Source: Chaetoceros tenuissimus (taxonomy: Eukaryota; Bacillariophyta; Thalassiosirophyceae; Chaetocerotales; Chaetocerotaceae). Taken from it: 64,000 nt of DNA. The notes under the pieces were generated by a model, which was given only the letters and a program-made list of their open reading frames with translations, was not told the DNA's origin and did no database searches. The stretch lies in assembly GCA_021927905.1 (NCBI GenBank), contig BLLK01000019.1:1364001-1428000 (forward strand). The letters run 5' to 3'. This document shows positions 28,582 through 38,925 of the stretch, piece after piece. Each line of letters starts with the position of its first letter. The stretch's first letter is position 1. Made by a program: the position numbers and the translations under genes.

Positions 28582-29327
28582 TCTGACGTACACTCGTCGC
28601 TCCTAGGTAGTACTATATAAAGAACAAGAAGAAAGCAGTTCACTCGAGCGAGAAAGATGTGTTTTTTCAATCCTGGAACGTTTAAGACTAGGAGATGTCA
28701 GAAGTAAACGAGATATACAGCTGTGTAATTCTATCTTTTCTTTCCAAGTAGAACTAGAGTATGCCACAATTTAGAGAAAGATTTTTCTTAAGCAGCAAAT
28801 CCAAAATCATCAAATCATCATCAAATAATACTCACATCACACAAAGTGCCTACAAAATACGAAGTAGCAAGGTAGATATCTTCTTAAATGGCTATAAAAA
28901 TAAATCCTGATCTTTTTTCTATGATATGTGAATCTCACATTCAAAAATTCTATCAACTAAAACTTAAATCGAAATAGTCCATGATATTTGATTGCATTGT
29001 TTTCATTGTAAATTGAATTTTAAATAAAATAAGATGTTTGATAATCATGGCTATTTTGATCTTTAGACATGTCATTTGATTGATGACTTCAACTCCGAAG
29101 ACTTTCCCAGCATCGACCGTCGCAGCATCGCATCTGCTCTTTTCACTGTTCTCACTTTACATTTCAGCTTTTACATATTGTGTCTGTAACGACCTAAGTA
29201 ACACTAGTCGATTAAAATATTTATTAAACCAAACTAACCTTCACTGTAGTAGTGCTGAACTCCCAAAGAAGAAGCAAGAAACATCGCTGGTTTAAAGTAG
29301 GTTGATCATACGCACCACCAAAAGAAT
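28582..29327. other. Divergent intergenic region
   Basis: These 746 bases lie between the disordered-protein gene and the membrane gene at 29328. A short frame from about 29083 to 29295 has a hydrophobic patch but no further support. The rest is AT-rich without visible features. Confidence 0.35.
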
Positions 29328-30167
29328 ATGATGACTAGAAGTCTCTACAATAAAGAGTACATAGACTCATGCAACCCAGATTTCTATAATGCAGAAGAAG
29401 ATATGGATAATACCATTGGCACATACTCCACAAACTACGCCTTATTTGCAGTTTGCATGTTCTTTGCCATCAAATTTGCATCCTGTCCAACCAACAAAAA
29501 GTCTGGAAACATACAACAAAGTAGCAAGAAACCCGCTCTTTTCAACAAGTATTTGATTGCTTTTTTTGCATTTACAGCCTTGTCATTTGGTGTTGCGGGC
29601 ATTGGGCATCAAATCCTTGAAAGAACATCTGATAAAGCAAGAGTGCCTATCGAGACTAGCAGCTTTGTTCTTGCAAACTTTGCAAGCATTGCACTCATGT
29701 TAATGATATTTGCATTTACAGATATTCGTCCCAAGAAAACTTTATTTTGGAAAAAGATTGTATGGTATCTTGGTGTAATCATTATGGTTGCCGCTATTGC
29801 TGCTACTATTGTCACCAATCGGATCATTCCTTCTTCTGCAGTCAATGCACTATTGCAACTCATAGCATTTGTACTTCTCATTTTTACGGGTAAGAAAGAT
29901 GTTGAGAATAGATTCCATTACAATACAAAGATTGCTGGATTTGCAGTGACCTTGTTGTCGGTAGCTGTATTTGGAGGTTTTGCTTCGGCTTGTTTTGATT
30001 ATGAAAATTGCTTTGAGGAATGTCCATTTCCTCTTGACTTTAATCTCAATGCCGTCTTTCATGTTATCTATCTTGTTGGAGTTGGTATTCTAGGCTGGAG
30101 CGAGATTGTTTCTCCGAGTAGTGTCTTTCTCGAAGATGATGTTTCAAACAGTGAATTTGATGCATAG
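29328..30167 (+). CDS. Multi-pass membrane protein, intact copy of an inverted pair
   Basis: The protein has 279 residues with about seven hydrophobic helices: near 35-50, 77-92, 112-132, 143-163, 168-186, 199-220 and 242-262. Landmarks are D-N-T-I-G-T-Y-S-T-N-Y-A-L-F near the N-terminus, F-G-V-A-G-I-G-H-Q after helix 2, and a Cys-rich loop F-D-Y-E-N-C-F-E-E-C-P before the last helix (V-F-H-V-I-Y-L-V-G-V-G-I-L-G-W-S-E). The tail is acidic. I do not recognise the family; the helix count and the G-x-G-H motif could fit a receptor or hydrolase-like membrane protein, but nothing decides it. A second copy lies on the opposite strand 107 bp downstream. Confidence 0.75.
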   Translation: MMTRSLYNKEYIDSCNPDFYNAEEDMDNTIGTYSTNYALFAVCMFFAIKFASCPTNKKSGNIQQSSKKPALFNKYLIAFFAFTALSFGVAGIGHQILERTSDKARVPIETSSFVLANFASIALMLMIFAFTDIRPKKTLFWKKIVWYLGVIIMVAAIAATIVTNRIIPSSAVNALLQLIAFVLLIFTGKKDVENRFHYNTKIAGFAVTLLSVAVFGGFASACFDYENCFEECPFPLDFNLNAVFHVIYLVGVGILGWSEIVSPSSVFLEDDVSNSEFDA

Positions 30168-30274
30168 ATATTGAAAGGGTTGAAAGTAAGCAGGTGTAAT
30201 AGAATGTGCACGAGTAGCAGTATAAATAGAAAAGATTTAAATATGGATTGAAATATGGATTGATGTTGCACTAT

Positions 30275-31196
30275 TCATGCCTCAAATTCTTCGCCCACAA
30301 TTTGAGTCAAAAGTAAAGAAGTTGGAGCCCTGTCCTCACTCCATCCCAAAATAATCAAGCCTGCAAGGTAAATCACATGAAAGAGTGCATTTTGATTAAA
30401 GTAATATGGTAATGGGCATTGTTCGAAACAATTTTCATATTCTGGATACCCGCATGAAAAGAAAAAGCTCCCAAATACCACAAAACCTGCAATCAAGAGA
30501 AAGATGCCTACAATCTTGATGATGTAGTGAAATATGTTTTTCCTATCTCTCTTTGCTGTAATTCCGAAAAGAATGATAGCAATAAGATACGTGATGAAAG
30601 CAGCACTGCCTGGAATCATCAAAGTTTTGTAAATAACTGACAGGATAATGACTTTTCATAATCACCATGGTGCCATACCAAATAAGCTTATCTCGGAGAG
30701 AACTTTTTGTTGGATGTATGCCAGTCAGCTCAAATATCATGAGAAAAAATACTATATTGGTGAGCGTTGCCAGCACGTAGTTCGTGATGTTGACAGGGTC
30801 GCGAGCTTTTGAAGATTTGCTATGAATGAAATGGTGCCCAAGTCCAGCTACGCCAAACGTGGTGCCCTGTCCTGAAAAGAATAAAAGCAAGTATACATTG
30901 TACAAGTGATTATTAATATCGCGCTTCTTCTCCAATTGTTTGCCCTCTTCTCCCTCGTGATCATATTGCTGAACTTCGTTCGGGTTCTTCTCGGAACCAT
31001 TTGTGATGAGTTCAATACTTGTCTTTCTTTTATACGGAGGGCAGGATGCGAATTTGATTGCATAAAAGAGGCATGCTACAAATATGGCATAGTTCGTTAA
31101 CCAAGTACCAATGGTGTCATCGAAAGCATCATCTTCTACATAGAGTAAAGGATCACACCCTGAATCTAAGTATTCTGAAGAAAATAGTATTCTCAT
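30275..31196 (-). pseudogene. Frameshifted paralog of the membrane protein at 29328
   Basis: From ATG 31196 the frame matches its neighbour: D-D-T-I-G-T-W-L-T-N-Y-A-I-F, then F-G-V-A-G-L-G-H-H, then L-I-W-Y-G-T-M-V-I-M. After that ATG at 30659-30657 a run of four A (T at 30653-30656) shifts the frame. In the other frame the match resumes at once as K-V-I-I-L-S-V-I-Y and goes on to E-Y-E-N-C-F-E-Q-C-P and I-L-G-W-S-E, ending at TGA 30275-30277. Removing one A restores alignment with no gap, so this is a one-base insertion in a homopolymer. It may be a true pseudogene, an allele, or an assembly error. A cytosolic Lys/Glu-rich insert of about 25 residues is unique to this copy. Confidence 0.75.
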
Positions 31197-31712
31197 TGTT
31201 CACAATTTCAAGTTTGTTGTTCTATGTGCAACCATTTGAGTATAGCTACACTAGTTGATTGTTGAAAAAAGAAAAAGAAGCGCTCGTATTTATAGGCTTC
31301 TCATTTTAATGATTTTTAGTCGTAAAGATGCTCTTCAAATCCCGTTCAAAGTAGGGTCCGACATTATTAGTCTAGCCATGATGTTAAAATTGAAAATTGA
31401 AAATACGAAAATATAGAAATGCAAAATAAACTTGCTACAATACTTTTACAAAAAGAAATTTATATACTCTATTGTATCTTTTACATAATTTTTATGAATT
31501 CAATGGCTATGCTTCAAACTCATCTTGATCCTGTCTATTCTCTACCACCATGTTCACACTTGGTGATATATCCTCACCATTCAATTTTGCCAAAAATTTA
31601 GAAAAGTGGTCACAGTTATGCAACCGTTATTGCAACATGATGATAAAACAACAACTAGTCTATTTCAACAGCTATTAAAAGTACAACCCAATCTTCAAAC
31701 ATTCAAGAGATC
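31197..31712. other. Divergent intergenic region
   Basis: This 516-bp stretch lies between the frameshifted membrane gene and the SGNH hydrolase. It is AT-rich, with no gene or repeat seen. Confidence 0.4.
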
Positions 31713-33713
31713 ATGTTGATGAAATATCTGTTTCTATGCTTTGGTCTTCTATCACTTGCAATTTTCAGTATTCATCAGCGGCAACTTCTAGACAGCAGAG
31801 GTAGTAGCACTGCTTCGCCTTTGTTCTTTGAAGAAGATGATCATGATGAAACAGAAGATGAAAAGAATGAAATATTAAAGAATGAAATCAAATCTTTAAA
31901 AGATGAAATTGAAAATCTGAAAAGAGTGAACGAGAAACTTGTGGAGAAAGACATATCATTAAGAAAACATGTCACTGGTACTACTGGTGCCTCTGATGAA
32001 ATAGAAAATCTGAAAAGAGAAAATGAAAAACTTGTGCAGGCAGAGAGGACATCATCAAGAAAGCATCCTAGTAGCAGTACGAGGAGTAGCTTATTTCCAA
32101 ACAAACACGTTTGCTCAATTTTAGAACCTTCATTTTCTGCATCAATCATTTGGAATCAAAGTATAGAGTCGATATACCAAGCATCGCATATTCCTCATTT
32201 ACAAAAAGAGTTTCCGACTTTGACCAAAGGTTCCATGGAAGCATTGAAGCTCAAAAAGATTTTACATCAATTGTCTCCCTTGTTTGAACGAGGTATGATA
32301 CATTTACCTTCTACAAGTACATATACTTCCAATGAAATATTAAAGACAATCTTTGATAAAATTCAAAAGATTCATGAGGATACCCATTCCGATCCTTTGC
32401 AAATTGTAGTACTTGGAGGATCCGTCACTCGAGGAAGAGGATGCTATGGTCATAATAAAAATCCAGAAACAAGACCTTGTGCATGGCCTCGGAGATTGGA
32501 ACTACTCATCAATCAGTTCTTTGAAAGAAAAGTTGTTCAAATCACCAATTTGGCAATAGGAGGTACAAATACTGCGGGCATTGGGTCTAAACTTGTAAAA
32601 AACTGGATGTATCCAACTCCTGAGTTGAAAAAGAATGGTCCCGATATAATAATCAATGGGTATTCCACCAATGATGCGTTACCAGCTTTGGCGCAAATTG
32701 CAAACATTACTGATCCAGAAGTGCAAGTGATGACTAGTGTTCATGATGCTGTTCAAGATTTCATCATTGAAACTTTCTATTCGAAATCTTGTGCTGTTCC
32801 TCCATTGGTAGTCTTTACAGATGACTATTTAGGTCCGCAGCAAGATTTAATCCGAGGCGAATTGTCTTATAACTCTGCAGTTACGAGTTTGGCAAAATGG
32901 TACGATTTCATGTTTTTAAGTTATGCAGATGTCGTACGAGATCTTGCATATGGAAACATGACAGATGATACGTTTTCAAATTTTCAGAATGATGTTCATT
33001 TTGGCAGATGGGCTCATCAAAGTATTGCTTGGACTCTAGGGTATGGAGCATTAAACTTGATGACAAAGTATTGTTCCGAGCAGTATCATAAGCATTCATA
33101 TACAATCGAGAAGAATGATAGAGTATATTTACCTCCGCCATTGACCAAAGATTTGCTCTTGAAAAATATCACTACTGAAGTCATTGCTGCAAAAGAAAAG
33201 ACTGCTATAGCTACAAAATGTGATACGACTTCTGTAGATCATAATCCTTGCCCACTGGCATGGATCAGTTCACCTGGAATTTATGATTGGCGCAATATGA
33301 AACATTTCTTACAAACTCATCAAACTGAAAACAGTGGCTGGAATGCCGAAAATAATTGGGCAAATGGAGGTCATCAAGGTAAATTTGGCATTGTTTCAAC
33401 GCATCCGAATTCATCTATCAATCTTTCCTTCGACGGATTTCAAAAGGATATCAACACCATGACTATTACTAGGTTAGTCTCTTACGGAGAGAAATGGAAA
33501 GATAGTAGAGCTAGGTTCATATTGAACATAGGGACAGAAACCATTGCAACAGAGGAAATATCTGGCGTCCATGATTTCAAATATAGTCTCACATTACCTC
33601 AAACAGTTACATTGAGGAAAGTAATACCCAAAGGTCAACCATTTACATTGAAGGTTGACTTGATTGGAGGCACAATGTTCAAAATTTTAGGAATGAGTCT
33701 CTGTAAGTATTAA
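31713..33713 (+). CDS. Membrane-anchored SGNH/GDSL-type hydrolase
   Basis: The 666-residue protein begins with a signal anchor (3-20) and an acidic then heptad-like coiled coil at about 48-110, which contains a repeated D-E-I-E-N-L-K-R unit. The SGNH catalytic domain follows: block I V-V-L-G-G-S-V-T-R-G-R-G-C with nucleophile S237, block II N-L-A-I-G-G-T-N, block III I-N-G-Y-S-T-N-D with N315, and block V N-D-V-H-F with D427/H429. The last 170 residues are rich in beta-type residues (W-N-A-E-N-N-W-A-N-G-G-H-Q-G) and may form a carbohydrate- or lipid-binding sandwich. SGNH enzymes are esterases, lipases or acetyl-esterases. A secretory or surface location suggests action on polysaccharide acyl groups, but the substrate is not known. 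It is intronless; a second ATG two codons in is also possible. Confidence 0.8.
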   Translation: MLMKYLFLCFGLLSLAIFSIHQRQLLDSRGSSTASPLFFEEDDHDETEDEKNEILKNEIKSLKDEIENLKRVNEKLVEKDISLRKHVTGTTGASDEIENLKRENEKLVQAERTSSRKHPSSSTRSSLFPNKHVCSILEPSFSASIIWNQSIESIYQASHIPHLQKEFPTLTKGSMEALKLKKILHQLSPLFERGMIHLPSTSTYTSNEILKTIFDKIQKIHEDTHSDPLQIVVLGGSVTRGRGCYGHNKNPETRPCAWPRRLELLINQFFERKVVQITNLAIGGTNTAGIGSKLVKNWMYPTPELKKNGPDIIINGYSTNDALPALAQIANITDPEVQVMTSVHDAVQDFIIETFYSKSCAVPPLVVFTDDYLGPQQDLIRGELSYNSAVTSLAKWYDFMFLSYADVVRDLAYGNMTDDTFSNFQNDVHFGRWAHQSIAWTLGYGALNLMTKYCSEQYHKHSYTIEKNDRVYLPPPLTKDLLLKNITTEVIAAKEKTAIATKCDTTSVDHNPCPLAWISSPGIYDWRNMKHFLQTHQTENSGWNAENNWANGGHQGKFGIVSTHPNSSINLSFDGFQKDINTMTITRLVSYGEKWKDSRARFILNIGTETIATEEISGVHDFKYSLTLPQTVTLRKVIPKGQPFTLKVDLIGGTMFKILGMSLCKY

Positions 33714-33781
33714 GAAATAAATTATTGGTTTTATCTATTAGAGTGGTCGTAAAGCACTTCTTCATTTGCCTTTTCTATAAC

Positions 33782-36700
33782 TTAAAACCCATTTATAATG
33801 CACTTGCGAATTTTCTGCCAGATAGCCTGAAAACTCTCTGGAGGAGACGGTCCGCGCAAACTATTTATAGAGCTGATGGCTTTTTCTACGCTAGGACTTT
33901 TATTCGGCATGATGAGTAAGTCTCCTTTCAACGCATGTAGCTTCTCCCAAATAATACCCCACTTTTCTTGTAGGTCCTCTATTTCAAGTTCGGATAACTG
34001 GTCTAGCTCATCCATTACACCCATCAAATCATCAATAGATACTAGGACTTCATCCACTACTTGCACATTACTTCTTGTATCACTCGCTCTTCTTGCGGCA
34101 ATGTCGTGATTAGTCAATAGCTTAGGGAATCGAGCTAGCCATAAAGGAGCAAGAATTTCGAGAACCTGATCTTTCTTTACAGGCGCTTTCGCTAGGTAGC
34201 CATGAGCTCTTGCATTGTAAATAGCAACATCATTTGCAGAGTCATTTGCTGATCGAATCAATGCAAGCAACTTTCTCTCCTGATCCTGAAGCAATCTTTT
34301 TCTGATCTCGGCTACTGATGCTGATCCAGAAATAGTTGTTTGATTAGTATCAATTTGTTCATCTTGAACATCTAAATTCTCATCCACAACCATCAAGATG
34401 TAGTCATCGGGATGTTCTTCTATAAAGTCAACTGCCCAATCACAGAAACCTGTAATCTCTTCCGCAGTTTCCCCAATTATGTGAACTCTTTCACTTGGAA
34501 TTCCAGCAAACATGAGCAATCTACCAAGAAGTTTTCGTTGAATCTTGGAGTCATCGATGGCAAGTGCATGAATATTTGTAGGTAAAGTAAAGTCTTTGAA
34601 AGACATATCTGTATTTGCAACATTTTCATCGAATTGCTTCATAGGACAGGTCAAGGTAAAGACAGTTCGATCCTTTTCAAACTCAATTCCACAGTTTCCT
34701 CCAAGAGTCTTCGCGCATTTATGAATGATCCAGGCTCCGTCTCCAGATGAATGAGAGGCAGACACCTGATTATTATTGTCTTCTGTACAATGCATAGTCA
34801 ATCTTCTTCTAGGTGAAAATACAAGCTCTTTGGCAAGTTTACCAAGCTTCAAAATCTCACCATGCTTCTTCCCTGGAAGATTAATGATTTGCATTTGCAA
34901 TTCTCCATTCTCTTTACAGTACTTCAAGCAAGTTGTAACTTTACCACCCTTCTTTCCATACTTACATGCATTACTGACTGCATTTCTATGGATGCATTTG
35001 ATAAGCTGAGGATCTGTAGCAAATTCAGGTAACTCTTTGGGTTCCGTGAGAATAGGGAAGCGACGAGTACTGGATTTGCTTGCATTAATATTCATATTTT
35101 CAGCCAATAGCTTTGCGAGTTTAACTCTTTCTAGTTTCAATTCATACACCTCGTGAATCACATCTCTTGCCATCGCCTCTGCGAGAACAGTATCTAGAAT
35201 TTCATGTAGAGTTTTATCGAGTTCAAGAAGATACCGCTTGATGGAAGCGTCTTCAGGTGTTTCCAAGGACTGGATGGATTCAAGTTCATCACGTTCACTT
35301 GTATTTGCACTTGCATCTTCCTTTTTAAGACGAGGTGTGTCTTGAGGAAGCTCCATTCCATTCAACAGCAGCTGTCTACCTGAACTTTGACTGTTCATTC
35401 TCTTCAATTTTGCTTCAAATGACTCCACTCCTTCATTTAATGAATCACAGAGTCCAATTGCAGCTAGTAATCCATTCTTTACCTCGTGACGAGTGAATCT
35501 ATTAGCTGCTGCATCCTTAAGCCTAGCTGTGGTTTCACTAATGACTTTCTTCTCTGCCTCGAAACGTCTGAACCTTTCTGAAATATCTCTTACAACAATC
35601 ACCAAAGCATTTTCTTCAATTCGTGAGACATTTGCTTCGCACCTCATGATGGACTGTATCGACCCCGACTTGCCCACCAAATCATGCATGAGCATAGTTT
35701 TCCTAGCGGTAGTTCCCCAAGCACGAATCACTAAGCGGGCAATAGATCCAACCTCTTGCGTTTCAAGTTTTTCGCTCTTCTTACTCGAATAAGGTCTAGA
35801 TTGAAATGGCATCTTATCGCGAAAATGCAAATCGTAAACATTGCTAGGGACAATGTCATCATCTACTTCACCAGCGAAATATCTAGCATCTAATTCAAAG
35901 GCCAATGCCGATCCTTGCTTTTTGGAGGACTCAATAATATTATCATCATCATTTTCTCCTTTGGAGTAAAGCTTCATTAGAGTTGGACTGAGCATGGTTG
36001 TTACATCTCCTGAAACTCCACGTACAGAGATTCCAATTACATCAGAACTATTATCCCATACCACCGAAAGCATCTGCCTTAGTTCTTCCAATCTACGTTC
36101 TGCTCTTGCACTTGGATCAAAGATGGTATCGTGGACATCAATGACAATCTAAAGAAAAAAGAATTAGAAATGAGATCGTCTCTCTAATCAATCCATATCA
36201 CACAGAATCTCATTACTCACCAACAAGTAAATTGCTTTGAACACAACATCTAAAGTACTCTCAAGTAACATACTCAAACCATGGCTCTTCAGAATCTCGG
36301 CGTTTGGCAGCAAAACAGGTCCAAAGTTGGTGACGAAAAAGACAAAGACCAAGATGGACCAAACATAAGAACACGTTTTCAAAAGCCCGAGGGAAAGTTT
36401 ACTCCAAGCATACATTTCCTGTTCAGAAACAGTAGACCCCATTTTCATCTTTTCAAACTCTTCCATTCTAACAAACAACCGCTTCCATAGACATGAAAAC
36501 AAGGAACAAGAAATAGTCAAAGTAAAAAGCCATACAAAAATATTCGGACAGAATGGAAACAACCATCCACAAAAGGTAGAAGCTCCCTGTGTAATTGCCA
36601 AAAAGTATGCCGATCTGAGTCTTTTGTTGACTTTATCCTTGAGTGAAGTTTTCATCACATTCATCATGTAGGATTTATCCATAAATTTCACCTTTTCACC

Positions 36701-38026
36701 TGGATCATTTTCAGAAGATGGGATCGTATCCGGAAAGACATCATCCATTTGTGCATTAGGTTTCGAAGCAATGGTTCCCATGAGCAATGCCAATTTTCCA
36801 GCATCACCTGGTGTCACGTCGGATTTATTATCAATTCTACACGATTCAGTGAGGAATGCCATTACAAATGAAAGTGGTGTCCATTCACAATAACGTAGTA
36901 GGTAAACTTGTGCACCAGTGATTTTATCCGTAAAGACTGGAGTTGGAAAGTGTGCCAGCTAGTGAAGAGAAAAAGAGGGTGAGTTGGTTGATGAGAAAAG
37001 AATTGAAAACATAGACACTGTAGTGTAAAACTGTATGTCTTTTGATAAACACACTCGTGAGCTTAAGCTCACTCGGAAAGACACTGTAGTATACTACTGT
37101 CAATCTCATTGAAACACACTCGTGAGCTAAAGCTCACTCGGAAAGACACTGTAGTATACTATTGTCCATCTCATTGAAACACACTCGTGAGCTGAAGCTC
37201 ACTCGAGTGAAACGCACTCGTGAGCTAAAGCTCACTCGGAAAGACAGCGCTCACTCCGCTACGCTCGTTCGCGTCTGCTCGCTGCTCACTCCGCTACGCT
37301 CCGTTCGCATAGCTCGCTGACGCTCGCCCACATCGTACTCACCATAATATCCGTAATCAAAGCCAAACTCTGAACCAAAACAGCACAAACAATGACACCA
37401 CTCAAACACCTTTTATTCCCCCTGACAAAAAGCGGCAAAATACAACTAATCAAACTCATACCAAGCAATAAACTCGCCAACATGGGCGCTTTCCTCTCCA
37501 TCCCATCCAAAGTCCTCAAAGCATCATACTTTTTCCCCACCATGAAACTAACACACATTAAAGACAAATAAATGATGACTGCATAGAAGGCTACATTGAG
37601 ATAATGTCTATCAACTTCTGCAATGAATTCATCCGCGTAGAGTGTTTTATTTTCCGATTTTTTGGACATGTTTTCTACTTCATCAATGGTTTCTTCGTGA
37701 TTGACGCTGTATTTTCTTCTAGGTTTTGTAGTAGATGATGATGTATCTTCTTCTTGAGTGTCGGTAGTTTCTTCCTTTTGTTTGACAGCTGTATCAGGAG
37801 TTTGAAAATCAAATTTGACTTGTGTTTGTGTCGGAGTGACGAGTGATGGTTCTTTTGTGTCATCTTTTGTTTCAGATGGTAAAGGTTCAGGAATGAGACG
37901 AGGTTCCTCTTTTGTTTGTTCCTCTTTAGTTGGTACTTCATCTTCTGGACGAACAAAGACTTCATCTTCTTCCATTGGAAATTCGACTTTGATTGCCGAG
38001 AAGGAAGAATCTTGTTCTTGAGACAT
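33782..38026 (-). CDS. Eight-helix rhodopsin-histidine kinase with receiver and HPt domains
   Basis: Three exons (38026-37343, 36958-36221, 36148-33782), all phase 0 with GTGAGT donors and TAG acceptors, give 1262 residues. Residues 1-140 are acidic and disordered. Helices lie near 142-164, 180-201, 207-228, 246-266, 344-364, 367-388, 417-440 and 452-477. Helix C has R250-Y-C-E253-W254-T-P, matching bacteriorhodopsin R82-Y-x-D85-W86, with Glu as counter-ion as in channelrhodopsins. The last helix has L-D465-V-V-F-K469, matching L-D212-V-S-A-K216 around the retinal lysine. Helix F keeps W-S but lacks the usual Pro. Positive residues fit N-in topology, as in eight-helix enzyme rhodopsins. Then come a PAS-like region, a kinase H-box (R-H695-E-V-K-N), an ATPase N-box (H-R-N-A-V-S-N-A), a receiver (D1006-D1007, D1063, K1128) and an HPt (H1212-A-L-K-G). 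A light-controlled phosphorelay is inferred. Confidence 0.8.
37014..37255 (-). repeat. 65-bp palindrome-bearing repeats inside the rhodopsin-kinase intron
   Basis: Copies start at 37047, 37112, 37177 and 37210, after a decayed partial copy at about 37014. The first two are full (65 bp, about 95% alike); the last two are cut short. Each holds the near-palindrome CGTGAGCT-(A/T/G)A-AGCTCACTCG, able to form a hairpin, and full copies also hold GTAGTATAC. They lie wholly within intron 1 (36959-37342, 384 bp, against 72 bp for intron 2). Confidence 0.9.
37248..37330 (-). repeat. GC-rich repeat patch in the same intron
   Basis: GCTCACTCCGCTACGCTC occurs at about 37250 and again at about 37283, each followed by GTTCGC with small differences. 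The patch is far more GC-rich than its surroundings and sits just inside the intron donor. It may have grown from the GCTCACTC part of the neighbouring repeat. Confidence 0.7.
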
Positions 38027-38925
38027 GATTGAATATATGATAGATTGACTAATTCAACGGCTCCTGCTGTCTGTTGCTTCACTAGTAGTGGACTTTTTGG
38101 CTTGGGGATTTCAAGAATCTAATTTCTACTCTGAAAGAAACTGCTTCTAGGAATCTATGGAAGTGACTGCTTCTACAGGAATCTCTATCTTCAATGATTG
38201 TCTGATGGTTGACACCCTCTTCTTCTCTTTTCAATGGCTGGCTGTCACTGTAATGAGAAAGAAGTCTATCAAGATAGTAGATCGGCGGATACTTTGATGT
38301 GGTGTCACGAGAATAGAAAAGGATACTCTTTTCTTCTTATTAGATGTCAACTCCTCTAGTAGCTCTGGTAGTAAATCTATGAGAAACTAATCTATCCAAT
38401 GATACAATTTCTATTGTGTGCACCTTTGTTGCTATTGAATAATATCTTTCTTCGAAGCAAACGATCCTTTTTCACTTCCTGTTCCTTCTCTAGCTAGTCT
38501 TCTCCTGAAGCCAAGCATTCCAGCTCATGTGCGCAATAAACATATGTTCATTTCCGTTAATATGTCTTTTTAAGGAGAAAAGAAACACAGATACTTGATT
38601 CAAATATCATTCTAGGATAGAATAGGATGTTGGGAAATTTGATTGGTTCGAAGTTTTACAAAAGTGATGTTTCATTCCGTACAGGTCTGCTACTGATCCG
38701 GTAAACAGGAACGCTGTTCTGAATAAACGATTGGAATGGCCTCTTTCGGAGAAACTCAGTTGGCTAGGTAGATGACTGGATAGGAAAAAGATACAAAACA
38801 CGTCACAGCCACTCATTTTGAAAGAACAAAAAGATCCAAAACAAAAGAAAAAAGATACACCACATGTAATAGAATCTAAATGCACTTAACTACAAATGCA
38901 ATTCCATTCTTAATTCCTAGCTAGA
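38027..38925. other. Divergent intergenic region, 0.9 kb
   Basis: This is the shared upstream region of the rhodopsin-kinase (minus) and the MYND gene (plus). No coding frame, repeat or named promoter motif was seen. A 92-codon minus frame ending at 38607 is Phe/Ser-rich without domain character. Confidence 0.4.

Noticed and set aside
36188-36862. A separate membrane protein gene starting at the ATG at 36862
   Set aside because: That ATG is internal to helix C of the rhodopsin part. The exon is open upstream to a proper acceptor at 36959, and its end has a donor joining it to the kinase exon in frame.
37014-37255. Repeats with palindromic cores resembling a CRISPR array
   Set aside because: They lie within a eukaryotic intron, the units abut with no unique spacers, and there are no cas genes.
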